Source: an uncultured Prosthecobacter sp. (GTDB lineage Bacteria; Verrucomicrobiota; Verrucomicrobiia; Verrucomicrobiales; Verrucomicrobiaceae). From it: a stretch of DNA of 5,304 bases. The notes below the pieces were generated by a model, which had not been told where the DNA came from, made no database searches, and worked only from the letters and a program-made list of their open reading frames with translations. Where the stretch lies: positions 1 through 5,304 of the forward strand of contig CALDGV010000621.1 in assembly GCA_937941745.1 (NCBI GenBank), given 5' to 3'. The position numbers were made by a program, and so were the translations under genes. This document shows, piece by piece, positions 1 through 5,304 of this stretch. Every line of letters starts with the position of its first letter. Within the stretch, counting starts at the first letter, position 1.

Positions 1-642
1 TTGGGGCTGGTGCGGGGCCAGAACCTTTTTGAAGCCCGCGCCATCGAAATCTGCTCCTTGGTAGTAATCCTGGTGGGGGTGAAAAAGGAGCTGCTCCTGA
101 GCACGCCGCTCTTCCGCAGCCTGCGTTTCCGGCATCCCTGGCTGCAGATCAACCTGCTGACTTGTTTTGTGGCCGCGGCCGTGGTGGGAGTGTTCCAGCA
201 CACGCTGGACCGCATTGTGCTTCTGGCGGCGTTTCTGCCCGTGCTGGCAGGCCAGTCAGGCAACACCGGTTGCCAGGCCCTGGCGGTGACCCTGCGCGGA
301 ATCACGATGGGGGATCTGGAAAGTGGCGATGAGAAAAGTCTCGTGCTCAAGGAGGGACTGCTCGGCCTGTTCAACGGCATGCTGGTCGGCGTGAGCGCTG
401 CGCTGGGCATGTTTGTCTATGCACAGATGCAGGGTCAGGCTGGCGCGGCGGCGCTGGCCGGGGTGGTGTGGCTTTCCATGGTGGCCAGTTGTGTCACCAG
501 CGGTGTTGCAGGAGCCTTGATTCCGCTGCTGCTCCGCAAAATCGGCGCCGATCCGGCCACGGCCTCCAGCATCTTCCTGACCACGGCCACAGATGTGGTC
601 AGCATGGGCGTCTTCCTCGGGCTGGCAACGGTGCTGGTGTGA
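1..642 (+). CDS. mgtE: MgtE-family Mg2+ transporter, C-terminal membrane domain (5' end probably outside the window)
   Basis: This is the membrane-embedded part of an MgtE/SLC41-type magnesium channel in the inner membrane. The visible 213 residues contain five hydrophobic segments at about 47-66, 71-95, 115-142, 150-177 and 186-213, the number expected for the MgtE pore domain. Family landmarks are a PWL motif at 46-48 before helix 1, LPVLAGQSGNTGCQ at 79-92 (the GNxGxQ motif), and GADPATASS at 182-190 leading into TTATDVVSMGVFLGLA. Asp198 sits where the pore Mg2+-binding Asp of MgtE (Asp432 in Thermus thermophilus) is found. The usual cytoplasmic N domain and CBS pair, which gate the channel by Mg2+, are not visible. 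The reading frame is open to base 1, so they probably lie upstream. Residues 1-26 do not resemble a typical CBS-to-membrane linker, so a short pore-only protein is possible. The 3' end faces the threonine aldolase gene with 3 bases between stops. Confidence 0.9.
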   Translation: MGLVRGQNLFEARAIEICSLVVILVGVKKELLLSTPLFRSLRFRHPWLQINLLTCFVAAAVVGVFQHTLDRIVLLAAFLPVLAGQSGNTGCQALAVTLRGITMGDLESGDEKSLVLKEGLLGLFNGMLVGVSAALGMFVYAQMQGQAGAAALAGVVWLSMVASCVTSGVAGALIPLLLRKIGADPATASSIFLTTATDVVSMGVFLGLATVLV

Positions 643-645
643 ACT

Positions 646-1677
646 TCAGGCGCTGGTGGCATCCTGAATGAAGGCGTCCACATCCGCCTCCGTGGTGGCC
701 CAGGAGCACATCAGGCGGGAGCCTCCGCCGATGAAGCTGTAAAACTGCCAGCCCAAATTCTTGAGCCGCTGTTTCAGAGGATCGGGAAGTTTGGCGAAGA
801 CCGCGTTGGCATCCACCGGATACAGGATCTGCACTCCGGCGATCTTTCCCAGGCCGTCCGCCATGCGCCGTGCCAGGTGGTTGGCACGGCTGGCGTGCGC
901 CTGCCAGACATTGTCCGTGAGGATGCGCAGCCACTGGGCGGAGATGAAGCGCATCTTGGAGCAGAGCTGTCCTGCCTGCTTGCAGCGGTATTCAAAGTCG
1001 CGCGCCAGATGCTTGTCGAAGAACACCACGGCCTCCGTCACGGCCATGCCGAGCTTCGTGCCGCCGCAGCAGAGCACGTCCACGCCAGCCTTCCAGGTCA
1101 ACTCGGCGGCTGTGGCTGATCCTGCTGCCAGGGCATTGAAGAAGCGCGCGCCATCCATGTGCACATGCAGGCCGTGATGCCTGGCCAGTTCACAGAGCCC
1201 GGCGATTTCTCCCGGACGGTAAACTGTTCCCAGTTCCGTGCTCTGGCTGAGGCTGAGCGCTCGTGGTTTCGGATAGTGCAGATCATTGCGGTGGGTGATC
1301 AGCCTTTCCACATCGGAAGGATCGAGCTTGCCCAGCAAGGAGCGGGCGGTCAGCAGCTTGCTGCCATTGGAAAAGAACTCTGGCGCGCCGCATTCATCCG
1401 TCTCGACATGAGAGAGATCACTGCAGATGACGCTGTGATAGCTCTGGCAGAGGGAGGCCAGGGACAGGGAGTTGGCCGCCGTGCCGTTGAAAACAAAGAA
1501 GACCTCGCAGTCGGTCTCGAAGAACTCCCGGAACCGCTCGCAGGCCTTTGCCGTGATGGCGTCGGCCCCGTAGCTGGGATGGTAGCCCGCATTCGCCTCC
1601 TCCAGCGCCTGCCAGGCTTCCGGGCAGATGCCGGAGGTGTTGTCTGAAGCAAAATGGTATTTGAGTTCGGCGGACAT
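646..1677 (-). CDS. ltaE: Low-specificity L-threonine aldolase (PLP-dependent)
   Basis: This cytosolic fold-type I PLP enzyme cleaves L-threonine or L-allo-threonine to glycine and acetaldehyde. The 343-residue length is usual. The sequence closely follows the Pseudomonas-type enzyme as I recall it: FASDNTSGICPEAW at 9-22, ETDCEVFFVFNGTAAN at 54-69, SHVETDECGAPEFFSNGSK at 89-107, HMDGAR at 173-178, CCGGTKLGMAV at 203-213 and YRCKQAGQLCSKMRF at 230-244. Lys208 is the expected Schiff-base lysine, Asp175 the residue pairing with the PLP ring nitrogen, His90 the ring-stacking histidine, and Arg321 a likely carboxylate binder. The frame is open further upstream, but ATG at 1677 is chosen. It leaves eight residues before FASDN, as in the Pseudomonas enzyme, and starts 14 bases after the preceding gene stops. 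No Shine-Dalgarno sequence precedes it (the leader ends CTTCCTTTTTCGCC), so coupling to the MauE-like gene is plausible. It is the last gene of the minus-strand run. Confidence 0.95.
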   Translation of the reverse strand: MSAELKYHFASDNTSGICPEAWQALEEANAGYHPSYGADAITAKACERFREFFETDCEVFFVFNGTAANSLSLASLCQSYHSVICSDLSHVETDECGAPEFFSNGSKLLTARSLLGKLDPSDVERLITHRNDLHYPKPRALSLSQSTELGTVYRPGEIAGLCELARHHGLHVHMDGARFFNALAAGSATAAELTWKAGVDVLCCGGTKLGMAVTEAVVFFDKHLARDFEYRCKQAGQLCSKMRFISAQWLRILTDNVWQAHASRANHLARRMADGLGKIAGVQILYPVDANAVFAKLPDPLKQRLKNLGWQFYSFIGGGSRLMCSWATTEADVDAFIQDATSA

Positions 1678-1691
1678 GGCGAAAAAGGAAG

Positions 1692-2126
1692 TCAGCAGGA
1701 GGCGGGTGGGGCGGAGGCGGCTTTGGCACCCTTCAGCATCAGCCCGAGGCCGAGCGCCAGCAGCAGCAGATCCCGCACGATCAGTTCCGTGTAGTTCGAC
1801 GAGGCTTCCTCTCCGCCGCCAAAGCACCCGCAGCGGATGTCGATGCCACGCCACCAGGAAAGGCTGATGGCTGCGAGGAAAACGACGAGGCTGGCATTCA
1901 GCACCAGCAGTCCACCCTGTCTCAGCCGCCCTGTGACCACGGCGAGGCCCGCCAGGATTTCCAGCCAGGGCAGGAACAGCGCCACCAAGGCAGGGAAGGG
2001 GTCCGGCAGGAGGTCGTAGCTGCGGATGTCATCCACGAAGACCAGAGGCTGCCAGACCTTCAGCACGCCTGCATAGACAAAGACGCCGCCGAAGATGAGG
2101 TGAAGGAGGCGTAGAAGCCCGTTCAT
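1692..2126 (-). CDS. MauE/DoxX-family redox-associated membrane protein
   Basis: This is a 144-residue integral membrane protein with four predicted helices at about 4-23, 44-66, 72-91 and 115-132, the topology of the MauE/DoxX group. Family features are the early GGVFVYAGVLKVWQP stretch (13-27), SYDLLPDPFPALVALFLPWLEILAG at 36-60, and a loop after helix 3 with IDIRCGCFGGG (95-105). This loop places Cys99 and Cys101 in a CxC pair. MauE is known to help form disulfides in methylamine dehydrogenase. Many relatives outside mau clusters are assumed to take part in thiol-disulfide exchange with a thioredoxin-like partner, and none is encoded here. An additional Cys is the last residue. The start at 2126 is supported by the hydrophobic N-terminus beginning immediately. 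Its leader is pyrimidine-rich (CCTCCCTCCTC just before ATG) and lacks a Shine-Dalgarno sequence. The family call is fairly sure; the specific role is unknown. Confidence 0.85.
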   Translation of the reverse strand: MNGLLRLLHLIFGGVFVYAGVLKVWQPLVFVDDIRSYDLLPDPFPALVALFLPWLEILAGLAVVTGRLRQGGLLVLNASLVVFLAAISLSWWRGIDIRCGCFGGGEEASSNYTELIVRDLLLLALGLGLMLKGAKAASAPPASC

Positions 2127-2171
2127 GAGGAGGGAGGTTGGCTGCTTGGATGACTCAGGACGCTCGTTTCA

Positions 2172-2184
2172 GGCCCGTCGGGCC
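2172..2184 (-). other. Small GC hairpin after the rlmB-like stop codon
   Basis: GGCCC, a 3-base loop and GGGCC form a perfect 5-bp stem, beginning 5 bases after the TAA of the RlmB-like gene in the 63-base gap before the MauE-like gene. No T-tract follows on the minus strand (TGAAACG), so it is not a standard intrinsic terminator. It could stabilise an mRNA 3' end or mean nothing. Confidence 0.25.
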
Positions 2185-2189
2185 GCGGC

Positions 2190-2765
2190 TTATTTCTTCT
2201 TCCGCTGCCGCATGGCCTCAAAGAGGCACACGCCTGTGGCTACGGAGACATTCAGGCAGGGAACCTTGCCGGTGGGAGCCATCGGAATGCGCGCCAGGAA
2301 ATCACAGAGCTCGCCTGTGAGCCTTCTCATGCCGTCTCCCTCCGCTCCCATGACGATGGCGATCGGGCCTTTGAGGTCGATGTCATAGAGCGACTGGTTG
2401 GTCTCGTCCGCCGTGCCCACGATCCAGACACCCAGCTCCTTGAGCCGTTCCATGCTCCGGGCGAGGTTGGTCACCCTGACCAGGGGCACGCTGTGTGCGC
2501 CGCCGCAGGACACGCGCACCACGGTTTCCGTGATCGGGGCGGACTTGTCCTTGGGCATGATCACGCAGGCGCAGCCGGCGGCATCGGCGGTGCGCAGGCA
2601 GGCTCCCAGGTTGTGCGGGTCCTGGATGCAGTCGAGGATCAGGATCAGCGGGTCGGGCTTGCCCTCCAGCAGGGTGGGCAGATCGCCTTCCTCGTAGAGG
2701 TGGGGCATGCTGGCGGAAGGCGAGACATGCCGGTTCTGGCGGGCGACGGGAGGAGGTTTGGCCAT
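2190..2765 (-). CDS. rlmB: RlmB-like (SpoU/TrmH) rRNA 2'-O-methyltransferase lacking the N-terminal domain
   Basis: This is a SAM-dependent 2'-O-ribose methyltransferase of the knotted SPOUT/TrmH superfamily. The catalytic domain is closest in pattern to RlmB, which in E. coli methylates G2251 of 23S rRNA. Motif 1 is [16 protein letters not shown] (49-64; Asn52 and Arg58), motif 2 is [12 protein letters not shown] (138-149; Glu142) and motif 3 is [18 protein letters not shown] (171-188; Asn172, Ser174). [20 protein letters not shown] at 86-105 also matches RlmB. The protein is only 191 residues against about 243 for E. coli RlmB. The L30e-like RNA-binding N-terminal domain is absent, replaced by about 30 basic, Pro/Ser-rich residues. 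In-frame codons upstream of ATG 2765 offer no nearby ATG, GTG or TTG and soon enter the carboxypeptidase gene, so the short form looks genuine. The segment before motif 3 (PTGKVPC) is about two residues longer than in E. coli. The target base cannot be read from sequence, and tRNA is also possible. Confidence 0.88.
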   Translation of the reverse strand: MAKPPPVARQNRHVSPSASMPHLYEEGDLPTLLEGKPDPLILILDCIQDPHNLGACLRTADAAGCACVIMPKDKSAPITETVVRVSCGGAHSVPLVRVTNLARSMERLKELGVWIVGTADETNQSLYDIDLKGPIAIVMGAEGDGMRRLTGELCDFLARIPMAPTGKVPCLNVSVATGVCLFEAMRQRKKK

Positions 2766-2803
2766 GGGAAAAGAAAAGAGAGGGATCGTGTTCCGCAGGT
2801 GAT

Positions 2804-4285
2804 TCAGTCCACAAACCTTTCCCGCAGATGCCGCAAGTGATGCCTGGCATCGGTGGGTTTGCCAGTGGCGCGTTGCATAATATCACCCGGCAGCGCCGCG
2901 CCGCCATGAGAGTGGACGTTCTCCCTCAGCCAGCTCAGCAGCGGTGCATAATCAGCGCTGGCGATGCCTGCGGCGATGCGCTTCTGCTTGCGGGCGGCGG
3001 CAAAAAGCTGCGCCGCGTTCAGGTTGCCAAGGGTGTAGGTGGCGAAGTAGCCCAGCCCGCCCATGCTCCAGTGAATGTCCTGCAGGCAGCCGTGCGCCGC
3101 ATCCGGCGGCGACATGCCAAACATCTCCGCAAACAGCGCGTTCCAGGCTTCCGGAACCTCCTGCACGGCGAGCTGGCCGCTGATCATGCGCCGCTCGATC
3201 TCAAAGCGCAGCAGGATGTGCAGATCATAGGTTGCCTCATCGGCCTCGACCCGGATGAAGGAGTATTCGGAGCGGTTGATGGCAGCCAGGAAGGTTTCCA
3301 GCGAGAGCTTGCGCAGCTTCGGAAAGATCTCGGTGGCGCGGGGCAGCCACTTTTCCCAGAACGGGCGCGACCGGCCGACGTGATTTTCCCACAACCTGCT
3401 TTGGGATTCGTGGATGCCCAGGGAGCAGGCTCGTCCGGAAGGCAGGCCAAAGTCCTCCTCCGGCAGGCCCTGCTCGTAGAGGCCGTGGCCGGCCTCGTGA
3501 AGGACGCCGAACAAAGAAGAGGTGAAGTCCTGCTCGTCGTAGCGTGTCGTCAGGCGCACGTCGCGCGGACCCAGCGTGGTGCAGAAAGGGTGTGCCGTGG
3601 TGTCGATGCGCCCCGCCTGGAAATCAAAGCCGATGCTGGCGGCAATCTCGGCGTTGAGCTGCTGCTGCCGGGCCACCGGGTAGCTCCCGCGCAGCGTGTT
3701 GGGCGGGATGGTCCGCCCACGTTCCACCGCCGCCTGGGCGATGCGGGTCAGTTCCGGCTTCAGCCTGGCAAAAAGGGCCGCCACTTCACGGGTGCGGGTG
3801 CCGCGCTCGTAGGTGTGCAGCAGGGCATCGTAAGGCTCGTCGGCGTAGCCCCAGAGATCCGCCTTGCGCCGTGCGATGGAGAGGAGCTTCTCCAAGTGCG
3901 GCGCAAACAGGCTGAAGTCCGAGCTCTTGCGTGCCTCGACCCAGGCGTGCTTGGCATGGGCGGTCAGCTCGCTCTCCTCCACGATGAGCTTGTTCGGGAT
4001 CCGGGCGTTGCGCTCATAGTCCTCAGCCAGCACGCGGACGTTCGCCACCTGCTTCGGCTCCTTCAGGCGCGCAGATTCCGCCTGGGTCAGCAGCTTCTGC
4101 ATCATCTTTCCCGTGGCCAGGGCGTGCGCCTTGCCGCTCAGCCAGGACATCTGCCTCGCCCGGAACGACAGCGCCCTGGCCGGCATGTAGGTCTCCTGGT
4201 CCCAGGACAGGATGGATTCGGTGGAGGCAAGCAGGGAAACCTCGCGCACATGGTCGCAGAGCTGGTCGTAGGCGGTGGCTGGCAT
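2804..4285 (-). CDS. Carboxypeptidase Taq (M32) family metallocarboxypeptidase
   Basis: This cytosolic, largely helical metallopeptidase removes C-terminal amino acids from peptides, with broad specificity but typically not before proline. At 493 residues it has the normal M32 length. Signature motifs appear in order: [11 protein letters not shown] (25-35), HPF (232-234), DVRLTTRY (242-249), the metal-binding [11 protein letters not shown] (263-273), [11 protein letters not shown] (291-301), and [21 protein letters not shown] (344-364). His263 and His267 are metal ligands, Glu264 the catalytic base, and Glu293 in HESQ the third ligand. All are intact, so an active enzyme is predicted. No signal peptide is seen. 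It is the first gene of the minus-strand run and is followed after 38 bases by the RlmB-like gene. ATG 4285 gives the expected distance to the conserved N-terminal WDQE motif. Its leader (TGTGACTGCCC) has no Shine-Dalgarno sequence. Peptide recycling is the likely role. Confidence 0.95.
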   Translation of the reverse strand: MPATAYDQLCDHVREVSLLASTESILSWDQETYMPARALSFRARQMSWLSGKAHALATGKMMQKLLTQAESARLKEPKQVANVRVLAEDYERNARIPNKLIVEESELTAHAKHAWVEARKSSDFSLFAPHLEKLLSIARRKADLWGYADEPYDALLHTYERGTRTREVAALFARLKPELTRIAQAAVERGRTIPPNTLRGSYPVARQQQLNAEIAASIGFDFQAGRIDTTAHPFCTTLGPRDVRLTTRYDEQDFTSSLFGVLHEAGHGLYEQGLPEEDFGLPSGRACSLGIHESQSRLWENHVGRSRPFWEKWLPRATEIFPKLRKLSLETFLAAINRSEYSFIRVEADEATYDLHILLRFEIERRMISGQLAVQEVPEAWNALFAEMFGMSPPDAAHGCLQDIHWSMGGLGYFATYTLGNLNAAQLFAAARKQKRIAAGIASADYAPLLSWLRENVHSHGGAALPGDIMQRATGKPTDARHHLRHLRERFVD

Positions 4286-4365
4286 GGGCAGTCACATAGC
4301 CCGGGGTCCTCTGCACGCGCAAGCCTGCCGCATGGGGATGTTGAGCGTTCCAAAAGCCGGGCCAG

Positions 4366-4386
4366 AAACTTCATTCCGAAAACTTC
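4366..4386 (+). repeat. Short direct repeat AAACTTC x2
   Basis: AAACTTC occurs at 4366-4372 and again at 4380-4386, a 14-base spacing; a related GACTTCC lies at 4400-4406. The repeats overlap the inverted-repeat block. They may be part of a regulatory site, or simply chance in a short AT-richer stretch. Confidence 0.25.
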
Positions 4387-4407
4387 TGCTCGGAAGCTTG
4401 ACTTCCG
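4374..4407. repeat. Overlapping inverted repeats (TTCCG / CGGAA / TTCCG)
   Basis: Two perfect 6-bp inverted repeats share their central arm. TTCCGA (4374-4379) pairs with TCGGAA (4390-4395) across a 10-base loop. CGGAAG (4391-4396) pairs with CTTCCG (4402-4407) across a 5-base loop. The central CGGAA can therefore pair upstream or downstream but not both. The block ends 38 bases before the cyclase start codon. It could be an operator with three TTCCG half-sites or a leader structure. Stems this short also arise by chance, so function is unproven. Confidence 0.35.
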
Positions 4408-4445
4408 GTCCGCCGCTTGCTTGAAACACCTTCCTAAATATCACC

Positions 4446-5304
4446 ATGGCCGCTTTTCTAAGACAGCATGACAAGGGATTGGAGTACGCGCTTGCGGACT
4501 TCAACCTCCTTGGCCGCAGTCCGGATGCGACCATCCGCCTGCAGGACGGTGGCGTTTCCCGCCAGCACGCCACGATTCGCCGGGATGGCAACCTTTACTG
4601 GGTTTCGGACCTCGGCAGCGCCAACGGCAGCTTTGTCAACGATGTCGCCGTCACCACCGCCCGCGCCCTGCGCCATGGCGACCGCATCCAGCTTGGCACC
4701 TGCCTGTTTGTTTTCGAGACGGACGAGGGCGACCACACCGGCCACTCCACGTCGGGCTCCCAGATGATGCACACCGTCGCCCTGCCGGTGAAGACGGTCA
4801 CAGCCACGCTCTTCGTGGGGGATCTGCGCAATTTCACCAGCCTTTCCGCCCAGCTCACGGCTGAGGAGGTCGCTGCCATGCTGCGGGAATGGTACGCCCA
4901 GTGTGAGCAGGTGCTGAAGTCCCGCGGAGCCATCATCGACAAATTCATCGGCGATGGCGTCTTTGCCTACTGGGCGGGTGACAGTGCCGAGGTGCGTGCC
5001 AAGGCCACCGAGGCCGCCCGCATGCTGTGCGGACCCGAGGCAGGGGAAAGCCCTGTGCGCAAGAAGCTCAAGACTGAGCGCAACCTGGAAGTTCACTGCC
5101 ATGTCGGCCTGAACATCGGCGACGTGGCTCTCGGAGCCATGGGCCGCGGGGTGAACACGGCTGTCGGTGAGGCCGTGAACGTGACCTTCCGAATCGAGAG
5201 CCTCACCCGCAAGCTTCAGGTGCCCGTTCTGGCCGGGTCCAAGTTCCTGGATGGCTGGCCGGAAGGCTTGAGCGACTACAAGAATGTCGGCATTCATCCG
5301 GTGA
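4446..5304 (+). CDS. FHA-domain class III adenylate cyclase (3' end outside the window)
   Basis: This signalling enzyme is predicted to make cyclic AMP from ATP, with an N-terminal phosphothreonine-binding FHA domain. 286 residues are visible and the frame is open at the right edge. The FHA domain spans about 14-92: LLGR (21-24), GVSRQHATI (36-44; Ser38, His41) and SDLGSANGSFVN (54-65; Asn60, Gly61), covering the usual Gly-Arg, Ser-x-x-His and Asn-Gly landmarks. After a linker (93-117) the cyclase domain starts near 118. FVGDLRNFTSLS carries metal-binding Asp126. IIDKFIGDGVFAYW carries Lys166 (adenine recognition) and Asp170 (second metal site). VNTAVGEAVNVTFRIES carries Thr238 at the other purine-recognition position, then Asn245 and Arg249 (transition-state residues). 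All catalytic positions are filled. Thr rather than Asp at 238 fits class IIIb cyclases, several of which respond to bicarbonate. ATG 4446 is the first start after an in-frame TGA at 4422; no Shine-Dalgarno sequence precedes it. No membrane segment is seen. Confidence 0.92.
   Translation, partial: MAAFLRQHDKGLEYALADFNLLGRSPDATIRLQDGGVSRQHATIRRDGNLYWVSDLGSANGSFVNDVAVTTARALRHGDRIQLGTCLFVFETDEGDHTGHSTSGSQMMHTVALPVKTVTATLFVGDLRNFTSLSAQLTAEEVAAMLREWYAQCEQVLKSRGAIIDKFIGDGVFAYWAGDSAEVRAKATEAARMLCGPEAGESPVRKKLKTERNLEVHCHVGLNIGDVALGAMGRGVNTAVGEAVNVTFRIESLTRKLQVPVLAGSKFLDGWPEGLSDYKNVGIHPV

Larger units (their letters stand above)
4286..4445. other. Divergent intergenic region between the carboxypeptidase and FHA-cyclase genes
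   Basis: This 160-base stretch must hold the promoters of both the minus-strand run and the cyclase gene. No strong sigma70-type pair is visible. On the plus strand there is TTGACT at 4398-4403, but the bases 17 further on (TTGAAA, 4421-4426) make a poor -10. An AT-rich TAAATA lies at 4435-4440, badly spaced from it. On the minus strand TTGCGC (complement of 4317-4322) and TATGTG (complement of 4293-4298) are 18 bases apart and would give an almost leaderless transcript; this match is weak. The cyclase-proximal half carries short inverted and direct repeats, listed separately. No RNA gene or small ORF is supported. Confidence 0.5.

Noticed and set aside
1159..1647. A 162-codon plus-strand frame inside the threonine aldolase gene.
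   Set aside because: It is antisense to a highly conserved PLP enzyme and has no motifs of its own.
1678..1854. N-terminal extension of threonine aldolase up to 1854.
   Set aside because: It would overlap the MauE-like gene by over 160 bases and adds Arg-rich sequence absent from the family. ATG 1677 gives the normal N-terminus.
2172..2184. Rho-independent terminator after the methyltransferase gene.
   Set aside because: The stem is only 5 bp and no T-tract follows in the direction of transcription.
4398..4440. A sigma70 promoter for the cyclase gene using TTGACT (4398-4403).
   Set aside because: The -35 looks good, but no acceptable -10 lies 16-18 bases downstream. The AT-rich TAAATA is 31 bases away.
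2828..4471. A 547-codon open frame on the plus strand opposite the carboxypeptidase gene.
   Set aside because: Its translation shows no recognisable domain and it is antisense to an M32 gene with every catalytic motif intact. Long antisense frames are common opposite GC-rich genes.
4458..5297. A 279-codon open frame on the minus strand opposite the FHA-cyclase gene.
   Set aside because: The plus-strand frame encodes clear FHA and cyclase motifs. The antisense translation resembles no family I know.
1..5304. tRNA, rRNA, CRISPR arrays, insertion sequences or defence genes.
   Set aside because: I saw no repeat-spacer pattern, transposase motifs, terminal inverted repeats or RNA-gene signatures. 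Nearly all bases are covered by the six genes.

Overview
This GC-rich window holds six genes: one incomplete at each edge and four complete genes between them. All are recognisable bacterial families. The mix (a Pseudomonas-type threonine aldolase, a MauE/DoxX membrane protein with a CGC motif, an M32 carboxypeptidase and an FHA-domain adenylate cyclase), together with gene starts lacking Shine-Dalgarno sequences, would suit an environmental Gram-negative such as a Verrucomicrobiota member (Prosthecobacter/Verrucomicrobium-like). That assignment is inference only; no rRNA or other marker is present, and Planctomycetota or Myxococcota are not excluded.

Layout. Bases 1-642 (+) carry the pore-forming end of an MgtE-type Mg2+ transporter. 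It is convergent, with only 3 bases between stop codons, to a run of four minus-strand genes. Read in their own direction these are an M32 metallocarboxypeptidase (4285 to 2804), a short RlmB-like rRNA 2'-O-methyltransferase (2765 to 2190), a MauE/DoxX-family four-helix membrane protein (2126 to 1692) and a low-specificity L-threonine aldolase (1677 to 646). The gaps of 38, 63 and 14 bases suggest one transcription unit. A 160-base divergent intergenic region (4286-4445) separates it from a plus-strand gene starting at 4446 that runs off the right edge. That gene encodes an FHA domain followed by a class III nucleotide cyclase domain.

How the genes work together. The four-gene run has no obvious shared pathway. 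Peptide trimming by the carboxypeptidase and threonine cleavage by the aldolase could both feed amino-acid turnover, but this is weak. The methyltransferase is a ribosome-maturation enzyme, and the MauE-like protein has no visible redox partner here. The FHA-cyclase is a signalling gene that probably starts its own transcription unit.

I do not see a clearly new multi-gene system. The points most worth a second look are the FHA-cyclase with class IIIb-type active-site residues, the methyltransferase lacking its usual N-terminal RNA-binding domain, the orphan MauE-like protein, the competing inverted repeats upstream of the cyclase, and the absence of Shine-Dalgarno sequences at all five visible starts.
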